From: Citrobacter sp. Marseille-Q6884
GTDB taxonomy: Bacteria; Pseudomonadota; Gammaproteobacteria; Enterobacterales; Enterobacteriaceae
DNA: 64,000 bases
Assembly (NCBI RefSeq): GCF_945906775.1
Contig: NZ_CAMDRE010000001.1
Coordinates: 992,001-1,056,000 of the forward strand
Reading direction: 5' to 3'
A model generated the notes under the pieces. It saw only the letters and a program-made list of their open reading frames with translations, made no database searches and was not told the DNA's origin. The position numbers and the translations under genes are program-made. This document shows positions 1-8,428 of the stretch, piece after piece; position 1 is the stretch's first letter, and each line of letters begins with the position of its first letter.

Positions 1-231
1 CAGCGTATGTATCTCGTCCCCCCGGTATTTTCACAACTGACGGAACAACATTTGGCGGTGTTGGATGCCATTGTCGCCGGAGATGCCGATGGTGCACGCA
101 AAGCCATGATGGCGCACCTCAGTTTTGTCCACACCACGATTAAACGATTTGATGAAGACCAGGCCCGCCAGGCGCGAATCACCCGCCTGCCCGGTGACCA
201 TAATGAGATTAACAGGGAGAACAACGCATGA
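1..231 (+). CDS. lldR: LldR, L-lactate operon regulator (C-terminal part only)
   Basis: The reading frame is open from the first base of the window and ends in TGA at 229-231, so only the last 76 residues are present. They match the C-terminal ligand-binding (FCD) end of the GntR/FadR-family lactate regulator LldR, including the segment FVHTTIKRFDEDQARQAR. The N-terminal winged-helix DNA-binding domain lies outside the window. The stop overlaps the lldD start as ATGA, which indicates translational coupling within the lldPRD operon. Identity rests on this tail plus the position in front of lldD. Confidence 0.93.
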   Translation, partial: QRMYLVPPVFSQLTEQHLAVLDAIVAGDADGARKAMMAHLSFVHTTIKRFDEDQARQARITRLPGDHNEINRENNA

Positions 232-1418
232 TTATTTCAGCAGCCAGCGACTATCGCGCCGCAGCCCAACGCATTCTGCCCCCCTTTTTATTCCACTACA
301 TTGACGGTGGCGCGTACGCGGAACACACCCTGCGCCGCAACGTGGAAGATTTGTCGGAGGTGGCGCTCCGCCAGCGCGTGCTGAAGAACATGGCCGATCT
401 CAGTCTGGAGACCACGCTGTTTAACGAAAAACTGTCGATGCCGGTAGCATTAGCACCGGTTGGTTTGTGCGGGATGTATGCACGCCGGGGCGAGGTTCAG
501 GCCGCCGCCGCCGCCGATGCCAAAGGTATTCCGTTTACGCTCTCTACTGTTTCCGTCTGCCCGATTGAGGAAGTCGCCCCGACCATCAAGCGTCCAATGT
601 GGTTCCAGCTGTACGTCCTGCGCGATCGCGGTTTCATGCGTAATGCGCTGGAAAGGGCGAAAGCCGCAGGTTGCTCCACGCTGGTCTTTACTGTGGATAT
701 GCCAACGCCTGGCGCGCGCTATCGTGATGCCCACTCGGGCATGAGCGGTCCAAATGCAGCAATGCGCCGCTACTGGCAGGCAGTCACTCATCCGCAGTGG
801 GCCTGGGACGTCGGCCTGAATGGGCGTCCGCATGATTTAGGCAATATCTCCACCTATCTTGGGAAACCGACCGGCCTTGAGGATTACATCGGCTGGCTGG
901 CGAATAACTTCGATCCATCTATTTCCTGGAAAGACCTGGAGTGGATCCGTGAATTCTGGGATGGCCCGATGGTGATCAAAGGGATCCTCGATCCAGAAGA
1001 TGCCCGTGACGCCGTGCGTTTTGGCGCGGATGGCATCGTCGTGTCTAACCACGGTGGACGCCAGCTCGATGGCGTGCTCTCTTCCGCTCGCGCGCTCCCC
1101 GCCATTGCCGACGCGGTAAAAGGGGATATCGCAATTCTGGCGGATAGCGGGATTCGCAATGGTTTGGACGTTGTGCGAATGATTGCCCTGGGCGCCGATA
1201 GCGTTCTGCTGGGTCGCGCTTACCTGTATGCACTGGCCACACATGGTCAGGCCGGTGTGGCCAATCTGCTGAATTTGATTGAGAAAGAGATGAAAGTGGC
1301 GATGACGCTGACCGGTGCAAAAACCATTAGCGAAATCAGCCGCGATTCACTGGTACAGGAGCTGGGTAAACAGCTGGCAGACTCCCCTTCACTGCTGAAA
1401 CGCGGGAATGCGGCCTAA
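228..1418 (+). CDS. lldD: L-lactate dehydrogenase, FMN-dependent
   Basis: 396 residues, the usual LldD length. The enzyme oxidises L-lactate to pyruvate at the inner membrane and passes electrons to the quinone pool. It is an FMN-dependent alpha-hydroxy-acid dehydrogenase with a TIM barrel. The family active-site motif SNHGGRQLDG is present, with the proton-abstracting histidine at residue 275, and the FMN/phosphate-binding DSGIRNG and ALGADSVLLGRA segments follow it. The start overlaps the lldR stop by 4 nt (ATGA). No defects are seen. Confidence 0.97.
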   Translation: MIISAASDYRAAAQRILPPFLFHYIDGGAYAEHTLRRNVEDLSEVALRQRVLKNMADLSLETTLFNEKLSMPVALAPVGLCGMYARRGEVQAAAAADAKGIPFTLSTVSVCPIEEVAPTIKRPMWFQLYVLRDRGFMRNALERAKAAGCSTLVFTVDMPTPGARYRDAHSGMSGPNAAMRRYWQAVTHPQWAWDVGLNGRPHDLGNISTYLGKPTGLEDYIGWLANNFDPSISWKDLEWIREFWDGPMVIKGILDPEDARDAVRFGADGIVVSNHGGRQLDGVLSSARALPAIADAVKGDIAILADSGIRNGLDVVRMIALGADSVLLGRAYLYALATHGQAGVANLLNLIEKEMKVAMTLTGAKTISEISRDSLVQELGKQLADSPSLLKRGNAA

Positions 1419-1431
1419 ACGTTAATTTGCT

Positions 1432-1460
1432 ATGCTGCCCCGTACTTAAGGGGGCAGCAT
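1432..1460 (+). promoter_or_regulatory. Perfect 10-bp hairpin covering the trmL ribosome-binding site
   Basis: Bases 1432-1441 (atgctgcccc) are exactly complementary to 1451-1460 (ggggcagcat), with a 9-nt loop. The right arm contains the G-rich Shine-Dalgarno stretch and the first two bases of the trmL ATG (1459-1461). In RNA this would hide the trmL start site. It lacks a terminal U-run, so it is not a normal intrinsic terminator. The inverted repeat is seen directly; a regulatory role is inferred. Confidence 0.5.
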
Positions 1461-1932
1461 GCTTAACATTGTTTTATTCGAACCAGAAATCCCACCTAAT
1501 ACCGGCAATATTATCCGTCTTTGCGCCAATACCGGCTTTCGTCTGCATATTATTGAGCCAATGGGCTTTACCTGGGACGACAAGCGTCTGCGCCGCGCGG
1601 GGCTGGATTATCATGAATTTACGGCCGTACTGCGTCACGCTGACTACGACGCCTTTGTGGCCGCAGAAAATCCACAGCGCCTGTTTGCCCTGACCACCAA
1701 AGGCACGCCCGCTCACAGCGCGGTCAGTTATCAGGACGGTGATTATCTGATGTTTGGCCCTGAAACGCGCGGTCTGCCCGCCAGCATCCTTGACGCTCTG
1801 CCAGCCGAACAAAAAATTCGTATTCCAATGATGCCGGACAGCCGCAGTATGAATCTGTCGAATGCGGTATCGGTGGTGGTGTATGAAGCCTGGCGCCAGT
1901 TGGGGTATCCGGGCGCGGTACTCAGAAGCTAA
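1459..1932 (+). CDS. trmL: tRNA (cytidine/uridine-34-2'-O)-methyltransferase TrmL
   Basis: 157 residues, the same as E. coli TrmL (YibK). It methylates the 2'-OH of the wobble nucleotide 34 of tRNA-Leu isoacceptors using S-adenosylmethionine. It is a minimal SPOUT enzyme: the N-terminal substrate motif NTGNIIRLCANTG (residues 14-26) and the knot motifs FGPETRGLP and RSMNLSNAVSVVVYEA are visible. The start codon lies within the right arm of a hairpin formed with sequence just after lldD. It sits 40 nt behind lldD and may be partly cotranscribed. Confidence 0.96.
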   Translation: MLNIVLFEPEIPPNTGNIIRLCANTGFRLHIIEPMGFTWDDKRLRRAGLDYHEFTAVLRHADYDAFVAAENPQRLFALTTKGTPAHSAVSYQDGDYLMFGPETRGLPASILDALPAEQKIRIPMMPDSRSMNLSNAVSVVVYEAWRQLGYPGAVLRS

Positions 1933-2074
1933 TTACCTGAAACATTGAATCTTCGGGCGTTATCGGCGCAGCCAGAGTAAACATGAGCTGCGCTTGTCTA
2001 CCTGCGCGTACACGCGGGACGTGAGGATGACGAGCACAGCCCGGGTTCAATATGGTAAGTAAGATAACCCGAAA

Positions 2075-2896
2075 TCAGATGCCGTCGCCATACTCGAAAG
2101 TATGGTGTATCCCGTTGAAATGCTGATCCATATCCATGGAAGGCTTATCGCTGTCAGGCTTGCCGACAATCCGCGCCGGAACGCCTGCTGCGGTGGTGTG
2201 CGGAGGTACAGGCTGCAGGACGACAGAACCCGCGCCAATCTTCGCACCGCGTCCTACTTCGATATTACCGAGAATTTTCGCTCCCGCGCCAATCATCACC
2301 CCTTCACGTATTTTCGGATGACGATCGCCCCCGGCTTTCCCGGTCCCGCCTAACGTCACGGACTGCAGAATGGAAACATCGTTTTCAATGACCGCCGTTT
2401 CCCCTACGACAATACCAGTGGCGTGATCGAGCATAATCCCACGGCCAATTTTTGCCGCCGGATGAATATCTACCTGGAAAGTCACGGACACCTGATTTTG
2501 CAAGAAGATCGCCAGCGCCTGACGACCCTGATGCCACAGCCAGTGACCGATACGGTAAGCCTGCAGTGCGTGGAAACCTTTTAAATACAGCAGCGGCGTG
2601 GAGTATTTATCAACCGCCGGGTCACGTGTGCGCACAGCCTGAATATCACAGGCCGCCGAGGCAATCATTTCTGGGTCTGCCGCGTAGGCTTCTTCCACCA
2701 CTTCACGAATGGCGATCGCGGGCATTATCGGAGAGGCGAGTTTGTTCGCCAGCATATAACTCAGCGCGCTGCCGAGGTTCTCATGCTTGAGTAGCGTTGC
2801 GTGATAAAAACTGGCCAGCATTGGCTCACACTCTGCCAGTGCCCGGGCTTCCGCTTTAATATTTTTCCAGACGATATCCAGTTCTTCACACGGCAT
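2075..2896 (-). CDS. cysE: Serine O-acetyltransferase
   Basis: 273 residues, the standard CysE length. It transfers acetyl from acetyl-CoA to L-serine to make O-acetylserine, the entry step of cysteine synthesis, and is feedback-inhibited by cysteine. An N-terminal helical domain is followed by the left-handed beta-helix of hexapeptide repeats (for example IGRGIMLDHATGIVVGET and IGAGAKILGNIEVG). The flexible C-terminal tail ending in EYGDGI, which docks into cysteine synthase, is intact. A GGAG precedes the start by 8 nt. It is the last gene of the minus-strand run yibN-grxC-secB-gpsA-cysE and is separated from gpsA by a hairpin. Confidence 0.97.
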   Translation of the reverse strand: MPCEELDIVWKNIKAEARALAECEPMLASFYHATLLKHENLGSALSYMLANKLASPIMPAIAIREVVEEAYAADPEMIASAACDIQAVRTRDPAVDKYSTPLLYLKGFHALQAYRIGHWLWHQGRQALAIFLQNQVSVTFQVDIHPAAKIGRGIMLDHATGIVVGETAVIENDVSILQSVTLGGTGKAGGDRHPKIREGVMIGAGAKILGNIEVGRGAKIGAGSVVLQPVPPHTTAAGVPARIVGKPDSDKPSMDMDQHFNGIHHTFEYGDGI

Positions 2897-2916
2897 TGCA
2901 TACTCCAGAAGGTAGC

Positions 2917-2952
2917 AAAACGACCAACCCGTTCTGCGCGGGTCGGGTCGTT
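2917..2952 (-). terminator. Intercistronic hairpin between gpsA and cysE
   Basis: On the minus strand the sequence AACGACC..ACCCG is followed after a short loop by CGGGTTGGTCGTT and then TTTTG. The stem is about 12 bp with one mismatch and a bulge, followed by a short T-run. This fits an intrinsic terminator or attenuator after gpsA that some transcripts pass to reach cysE. Confidence 0.6.
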
Positions 2953-2974
2953 GTATTAAAACAGATCCTTACAG

Positions 2975-3994
2975 CTAGTAGTTGCTACGCTCGTCCTTGC
3001 GTGCACGACCTAATAACGTCAATGCTGCCTCGCGCGCGTTTTTTCCGCAATACAATACTTGATAAATTTCCTCGGTTATTGGCATTTCAACACCAAAACG
3101 GTGCGCCAATTCACGAACTTCTTTCGTATTACGGTAACCTTCAACTACCTGACCAATCTTTTCCTGCGCGCCCTGCACATCCATACCCTGACCGAGCATC
3201 ATGCCAAAGCGGCGGTTACGTGACTGGTTGTCGGTGCAGGTCAGAACCAGATCGCCCAACCCCGCCATGCCCATAAAGGTGGCAGGATCAGCACCCAGCG
3301 CCGCGCCAAGCCGCGACATTTCGGTCAGGCCACGGGTGATCAGCGCCGTACGTGCGTTTGCGCCAAAACCGATGCCGTCAGACATCCCCGCGCCAATCGC
3401 AATGACGTTTTTCACCGCGCCGCCAAGCTGGACGCCAATGAAATCCGGGTTGCTGTACACGCGGAAACTTTTGCCGCAGTGCAGCAACTGCTGCAAATCG
3501 TCAGCAAAGGTGTCGTCAGTTGATGCCAACGAGATAGCCGTCGGCATACCCGCCGCCAGCTCTTTGGCAAATGTCGGACCGGAAATGACCGCCAGCGGAA
3601 TAGCATCCCCCAACGCTTCACGTGCGACATCCTGCAACAGGCGCCCCGTTTCCGCTTCCAGACCTTTTGTCGCCCACACCAGACGCGCATCAGCACGCAT
3701 CAGCGGTTTAATCTGCCGAAGCACTTCACCAAAGACATGGCTCGGCACCACCACCAGAATATTACGACTGGTCGCCAGCGCAGTGGCTAAATCACTTTCC
3801 AGGCGCAGCGTTTCGGGAAAAGGCACATCAGGGAGGAACGCGATATTGCAGCGATCGTGCTCAAGGGTCGCGATATGTTTCGGATCATGGCCCCACAGGA
3901 CAACCTGATGGCCATTTCTTGCCAGAGTGATGGCAAGAGCGGTGCCGTACGAGCCGGCACCAATCACAGTCATTGAAGCATTACTTTGGTTCAT
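2975..3994 (-). CDS. gpsA: Glycerol-3-phosphate dehydrogenase [NAD(P)+]
   Basis: 339 residues, as in E. coli. It reduces dihydroxyacetone phosphate to sn-glycerol-3-phosphate for phospholipid synthesis in the cytoplasm. The N-terminal Rossmann motif GAGSYGTALA (residues 12-21), the ATKGLE and ISGPTFAKE segments, and the catalytic lysine in GGAVKNVIAIGAG are all present. Its ATG overlaps the secB stop by one base (TGATG), so translation is coupled. The stop is TAG. Confidence 0.97.
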   Translation of the reverse strand: MNQSNASMTVIGAGSYGTALAITLARNGHQVVLWGHDPKHIATLEHDRCNIAFLPDVPFPETLRLESDLATALATSRNILVVVPSHVFGEVLRQIKPLMRADARLVWATKGLEAETGRLLQDVAREALGDAIPLAVISGPTFAKELAAGMPTAISLASTDDTFADDLQQLLHCGKSFRVYSNPDFIGVQLGGAVKNVIAIGAGMSDGIGFGANARTALITRGLTEMSRLGAALGADPATFMGMAGLGDLVLTCTDNQSRNRRFGMMLGQGMDVQGAQEKIGQVVEGYRNTKEVRELAHRFGVEMPITEEIYQVLYCGKNAREAALTLLGRARKDERSNY

Positions 3995-4461
3995 CAGGCA
4001 TCCTGATGTTCTTCAGTACCTTCACCAGCCTGCTGCTGTAAATAGTTCATGAACAGCGCATCAAAGTTGACTGGCGCAAGGTTCAGTTGCGGGAACGTGC
4101 CGCGAGAAACCAGGCTGGTGATGCATTCGCGGGCATACGGGAACAGGATGTTCGGGCAGTATGCACCCAGGCAATGCGCCATCTGAGTCCCTTCAATACC
4201 ACTGATGGAGAAAATACCGCCTTGCTGAACTTCGCACAGGAACGCAGTTTCTTCACCCAGAGAAGCCGTTACGGTGACACGCAGCACTACTTCATACACG
4301 TCATCTGCCAGTTGGGTAGATGCGGTATCAAGATCAAGTTTAACCTCTGGCTGCCAATCTTTCTGGAAAACATGCGGTGCATTTGGCGCTTCGAAAGACA
4401 CATCCTTGGTATAAATACGTTGGATCTGGAAAGCCATTTCAGTGTTGTTTTGTTCTGACAT
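3994..4461 (-). CDS. secB: Protein-export chaperone SecB
   Basis: 155 residues, the normal SecB length. The homotetrameric cytosolic chaperone keeps preproteins unfolded and delivers them to SecA. Characteristic segments include IQRIYTKDVSFEAPNAP near the N-terminus and GAYCPNILFPYARE, part of the SecA-interacting and tetramer surface. The acidic tail EGTEEHQDA matches the family. It sits between grxC and gpsA on the minus strand, 47 nt from grxC. Confidence 0.97.
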   Translation of the reverse strand: MSEQNNTEMAFQIQRIYTKDVSFEAPNAPHVFQKDWQPEVKLDLDTASTQLADDVYEVVLRVTVTASLGEETAFLCEVQQGGIFSISGIEGTQMAHCLGAYCPNILFPYARECITSLVSRGTFPQLNLAPVNFDALFMNYLQQQAGEGTEEHQDA

Positions 4462-4508
4462 GTTTAGAAAACCCTTTAGTGTTGTCCTTTAAATACTTTC
4501 TGTACGCC

Positions 4509-4760
4509 TTAACGCAGCAGGGGATCCAGTCCACCACGCGCATCCAGCGCATACAAGTCGTCACATCCGCCAATGTGCTGTGCATCAATAAAAATCTGCG
4601 GAACCGTCGTACGGCCACTGCGCTTGATCATCTCTTCACGCTTCACGGCATCGCCATCAATCGGAAGTTCCTGGAAACTCACACCCTTGCTGTTCAACAG
4701 CGCTTTTGCGCGATGGCAAAACGGGCAGGTTGCTTTGGTGTAGATCTCAATGTTGGCCAT
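4509..4760 (-). CDS. grxC: Glutaredoxin 3
   Basis: 83 residues, as in E. coli Grx3. It is a glutathione-dependent thiol-disulfide reductase that can reduce ribonucleotide reductase and protein-glutathione mixed disulfides. The active site is Cys12-Pro-Phe-Cys15, where E. coli Grx3 has CPYC. The TVPQIFI cis-proline motif and the GGCDDLYAL glutathione-binding motif are intact. It is the second gene of the yibN-grxC-secB-gpsA-cysE run. Confidence 0.96.
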   Translation of the reverse strand: MANIEIYTKATCPFCHRAKALLNSKGVSFQELPIDGDAVKREEMIKRSGRTTVPQIFIDAQHIGGCDDLYALDARGGLDPLLR

Positions 4761-4908
4761 AACTTATCTCCAGTATTCTGTTTACCCTATGGGTTTCATG
4801 TTGCAGTCAGGCGGCACCAGGATGAATTCCCAGGCGCTGACAGAAATCAAGTGACTGGGATGAATCATAGCAGCCAACACCCCTGCGCCATGAAAGACGA
4901 CGGGTAAA

Positions 4909-5340
4909 TTACTTGCCGCGAACCAGTGGCAGGTTCTCACCACTCCAGCCCGCTACGCCGTCTTTCAAGACAGAGACCTGCTCAAAACCGGCTTTAATCA
5001 GCGCGGTCGCAGATTCCTGGCACTGCATGCCGGAGCCATCAACCACAATCACCGGTTTGGCTTTGTGTTTTTCAAGCTCGCCTAAATTATTGGCTTTGAT
5101 TTCGCTTGGCAGCAGGTTAGTGGAACCCGCGATATGGCCTTTACGGAAATCGTCGCGCTGACGTAAATCAACAATAACCGCATCTTCTTTGTTGATAAGA
5201 CGCGTGGCTTCGCCGCGTGTAATCACCTTCACTTTCGAGGTCAGGCTTTTAAACGTAGTAAATAATACAGCCGCCAGTAACGCAATCCAGGCGATACTCA
5301 ATACAGGGTGGCGACTAACAAATTGCATAATTTCTTGCAT
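4909..5340 (-). CDS. yibN: YibN, membrane-anchored rhodanese-like protein
   Basis: 143 residues from the ATG at 5340, matching E. coli YibN. An in-frame TTG 12 nt upstream (5352) could add four residues; neither start has an ideal Shine-Dalgarno, although GGGAG lies 12 nt before the ATG. One N-terminal membrane segment (about residues 12-30) is followed by a rhodanese domain with the putative active Cys107 in the loop GSGMQCQES. The biochemical role is not established; it heads the operon that runs into secB. Confidence 0.92.
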   Translation of the reverse strand: MQEIMQFVSRHPVLSIAWIALLAAVLFTTFKSLTSKVKVITRGEATRLINKEDAVIVDLRQRDDFRKGHIAGSTNLLPSEIKANNLGELEKHKAKPVIVVDGSGMQCQESATALIKAGFEQVSVLKDGVAGWSGENLPLVRGK

Positions 5341-5587
5341 GGGGGGTAACAACTCCCGACTCAGTGATTAAAAAACCAGGAAAGGAGTATACCTGCGCGA
5401 TGCCGCAAATACAGCCAGAGCATGCACTGGATTGCATTTTTGCGGGGCGCTACGGAAAAAAAAGTGTAAATCGGCGCCCTCCCTGAGCCACGCTACCCCA
5501 TTATTTGATCTTCTGGGGCTATTTTATCGATTCAGCTGTAGTAAAATTACGCAATTATTTTTGTCTATTGAGTGTGAGGTTGTCGCA

Positions 5588-7132
5588 ATGTCGGTTTCTA
5601 AAAAACCTATGGTACTGGTAATTCTGGATGGCTATGGCTATCGCGAAGACAGCCAGGATAACGCCATTTTTAATGCCAAAACCCCGGTGATGGATGCTCT
5701 GTGGGCAAAACGTCCGCATACCCTGATTGACGCGTCTGGTCTGGAAGTTGGTCTGCCTGACCGCCAGATGGGCAACTCCGAAGTGGGTCACGTCAACCTG
5801 GGCGCGGGCCGTATCGTGTATCAGGATCTGACCCGTCTGGACGTTGAAATCAAAGAACGCACCTTCTTCGCTAACCCGGTACTGACCGGCGCTGTCGATC
5901 AGGCAAAAAATAGCGGAAAAGCAGTTCACATCATGGGTCTGCTGTCCGCCGGCGGTGTACATAGCCACGAAGATCACATCATGGCGATGGTTGAAATGGC
6001 TGCTGAGCGTGGTGCAGAAAAAATCTATCTGCACGCCTTCCTCGACGGCCGCGATACCCCGCCGCGTAGCGCTGAACATTCACTGCAGAAATTCGAAGAG
6101 AAATTTGCCGCACTGGGCAAAGGCCGCGTAGCGTCCATCATCGGTCGTTACTACGCCATGGACCGCGACAACCGTTGGGATCGCGTTGAACAGGCATATG
6201 ACCTGATGACGCTGGCAAAAGGCGAGTTCCAGTTCGCTACGGCTGTTGAGGGCCTGCAGGCTGCCTATGCGCGTGATGAAAACGACGAATTCGTGAAAGC
6301 GACCGTGATTCGTGCTGAAGGCCAGGCTGATGCTGCCATGGAAGACGGCGATACGCTGATTTTCATGAACTTCCGTGCTGACCGTGCGCGTGAAATCACC
6401 CGTGCGTTTGTTAACGCTGACTTCGACGGCTTCGCCCGCAAGAAAGTGGTTAACCTCAACTTTGTGATGCTGACCGAATACGCAGCTGACATCAAAACTG
6501 CGGTTGCTTACCCACCAGCATCTCTGGCTAACACCCTCGGCGAGTGGATGGCGAAGCACGACAAAACGCAGCTGCGCATTTCCGAAACCGAGAAATATGC
6601 ACACGTGACCTTCTTCTTCAACGGCGGCGTTGAAGAGCCGTTCAAAGGCGAAGAACGTATTCTGATCAATTCCCCGAAAGTGGCGACCTACGATCTGCAG
6701 CCAGAAATGAGCTCTGCTGAACTGACTGAGAAACTGGTTGCCGCCATTGAGAGCGGTAAATACGACACCATCATCTGTAACTACCCGAACGGCGACATGG
6801 TTGGCCACACCGGCGTGATGGAAGCTGCAGTTAAAGCGGTTGAAGCGCTGGATCACTGCGTTGAGCAAGTCGCCAAAGCGGTTGAATCTGTTGGCGGCCA
6901 GTTGCTGATCACCGCAGACCACGGTAACGCAGAACAAATGCGCGATCCGTCTACCGGTCAGGCACATACCGCACATACCAACCTGCCGGTTCCGCTGATT
7001 TATGTGGGTGGCAAAAACGTCAAAGCGGTCGAAGGCGGTAAACTTTCCGATATCGCACCGACCATGCTGACGCTGATGGGTATGGAAATCCCGCAAGAGA
7101 TGACTGGTAAGCCGCTGTTCATCGTGGAATAA
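5588..7132 (+). CDS. gpmI: Phosphoglycerate mutase, cofactor-independent
   Basis: 514 residues from the ATG at 5588, matching the E. coli manganese-dependent iPGM (GpmM). The frame is open further upstream, but the GAGG before 5588 and the conserved N-terminus support this start. It interconverts 3- and 2-phosphoglycerate through a phosphoserine intermediate. The nucleophile is Ser64 in GNSEVGH, and the metal site NYPNGDMVGHTG and the late ITADHGNAEQM motif are present. It is the first gene of gpmI-envC-yibQ. Confidence 0.97.
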   Translation: MSVSKKPMVLVILDGYGYREDSQDNAIFNAKTPVMDALWAKRPHTLIDASGLEVGLPDRQMGNSEVGHVNLGAGRIVYQDLTRLDVEIKERTFFANPVLTGAVDQAKNSGKAVHIMGLLSAGGVHSHEDHIMAMVEMAAERGAEKIYLHAFLDGRDTPPRSAEHSLQKFEEKFAALGKGRVASIIGRYYAMDRDNRWDRVEQAYDLMTLAKGEFQFATAVEGLQAAYARDENDEFVKATVIRAEGQADAAMEDGDTLIFMNFRADRAREITRAFVNADFDGFARKKVVNLNFVMLTEYAADIKTAVAYPPASLANTLGEWMAKHDKTQLRISETEKYAHVTFFFNGGVEEPFKGEERILINSPKVATYDLQPEMSSAELTEKLVAAIESGKYDTIICNYPNGDMVGHTGVMEAAVKAVEALDHCVEQVAKAVESVGGQLLITADHGNAEQMRDPSTGQAHTAHTNLPVPLIYVGGKNVKAVEGGKLSDIAPTMLTLMGMEIPQEMTGKPLFIVE

Positions 7133-7141
7133 TCCCTCCCC

Positions 7142-8425
7142 ATGAGGGGAAAGGCGATTAATACCATCACATGGGCCGTGAAACTGCGAAAGTTTTCAGT
7201 CAGGCCTCTGTTCTACGCCAGCGCGCTTAGCGCTGGCGTATTGTTGTGCGCCTTTTCCGCCCACGCGGACGAACGCGACCAACTCAAATCTATTCAGGCC
7301 GATATCGCGGCAAAAGAACGCGCGGTACGCCAACAGCAACAACAACGCTCTACCCTTCTCGCCCAACTTAAAGCGCAGGAACAGGCTATCGCCGTCGCCG
7401 CGCGCCAACTACGCGAAACGCAAAATTCACTGGCGCAACTGAATGCACAAATCGCCGAAATGAACGCCGCGCTGGAGAAGCTGGAAAAACAACGGGCAGC
7501 GCAAGAACGCAGCCTGGCAGCCCAGCTGGACGCGGCATTTCGTCAGGGCGAACATACCGGTATTCAGTTAATCCTTAGTGGTGAAGAAAGCCAGCGCGGA
7601 CAGCGCCTGCAGGCCTATTTTGGGTATCTGAACCAGGCGCGCCAGGAAACCATCGCTCAGTTGAAACAAACTCGCGAAGAGGTCGATACGCAGAAAGCTG
7701 AGCTGGAAGATAAGCAGAGCGAACAGCAGACGCTGCTGTATGAACAGCGCGCCCAGCAGGCTAAGCTGGAACAGGCGCGTAACGAGCGCCAAAAAACACT
7801 CGCCGGGCTGGAGTCCTCCATTCAACAGGGTCAGCAGCAGCTAGGTGAGCTACGCGCCAACGAATCCCGTCTGCGTAACAGTCTTGCACGGGCTGAAGCC
7901 GCTGCTAAAGCGCGCGCTGAGCGTGAAGCGCGTGAAGCACAGGCCGTTCGCGACAAACAGCAGGAAGCGTCACGCAAAGGCTCCACCTACAAACCGACCG
8001 AAAACGAAAAATCACTGATGTCCCGTACCGGCGGTTTGGGCTCGCCGCGCGGCCAGGCATTCTGGCCCGTCCGGGGTCCAACGTTACATCGCTATGGCGA
8101 ACAGCTGCAGGGTGAGCTACGTTGGAAAGGGATGGTCATCGGTGCTTCTGAAGGCACCGAGGTGAAAGCCATCGCCGATGGCCGTGTGATTCTCGCTGAC
8201 TGGCTGCAAGGCTATGGTCTGGTGGTCGTCGTTGAACACGGTAAAGGTGATATGAGTCTTTACGGTTATAACCAAAGCGCGTTGGTCAGCGTCGGTACAC
8301 AGGTTCGTGCCGGGCAGCCTATCGCGCTTGTGGGTAGCAGTGGTGGTCAGGGCAGACCTGCACTCTATTTCGAAATTCGTCGCCAGGGTCAGGCCGTCAA
8401 TCCACAGCCGTGGTTGGGAAGATAA
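7142..8425 (+). CDS. envC: Murein hydrolase activator EnvC
   Basis: 427 residues if the ATG at 7142 is used, only 9 nt after the gpmI stop. A signal peptide ends at AHA (residue 42), a long coiled coil covers about 45-290 (Gln-, Glu- and Ala-rich), and a C-terminal LytM-like domain covers about 310-425. The LytM domain lacks the usual zinc-binding HxH, as expected for EnvC, which activates amidases AmiA and AmiB at the division septum rather than cutting murein itself. The E. coli start Met aligns with an ATC here, so the longer form is the likely product. Confidence 0.93.
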   Translation: MRGKAINTITWAVKLRKFSVRPLFYASALSAGVLLCAFSAHADERDQLKSIQADIAAKERAVRQQQQQRSTLLAQLKAQEQAIAVAARQLRETQNSLAQLNAQIAEMNAALEKLEKQRAAQERSLAAQLDAAFRQGEHTGIQLILSGEESQRGQRLQAYFGYLNQARQETIAQLKQTREEVDTQKAELEDKQSEQQTLLYEQRAQQAKLEQARNERQKTLAGLESSIQQGQQQLGELRANESRLRNSLARAEAAAKARAEREAREAQAVRDKQQEASRKGSTYKPTENEKSLMSRTGGLGSPRGQAFWPVRGPTLHRYGEQLQGELRWKGMVIGASEGTEVKAIADGRVILADWLQGYGLVVVVEHGKGDMSLYGYNQSALVSVGTQVRAGQPIALVGSSGGQGRPALYFEIRRQGQAVNPQPWLGR

Positions 8426-8428
8426 GTT

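Noticed and set aside
2042..2071. Possible terminator between trmL and cysE (CGGGTT / AACCCG)
   Set aside because: Six-base stem with an 18-nt loop and no T-run in either direction.
6080..7096. Long open frame (338 codons) on the minus strand opposite gpmI
   Set aside because: Shadow of the highly expressed gpmI gene; Cys/His/Phe-rich composition typical of antisense frames and no recognisable domain.
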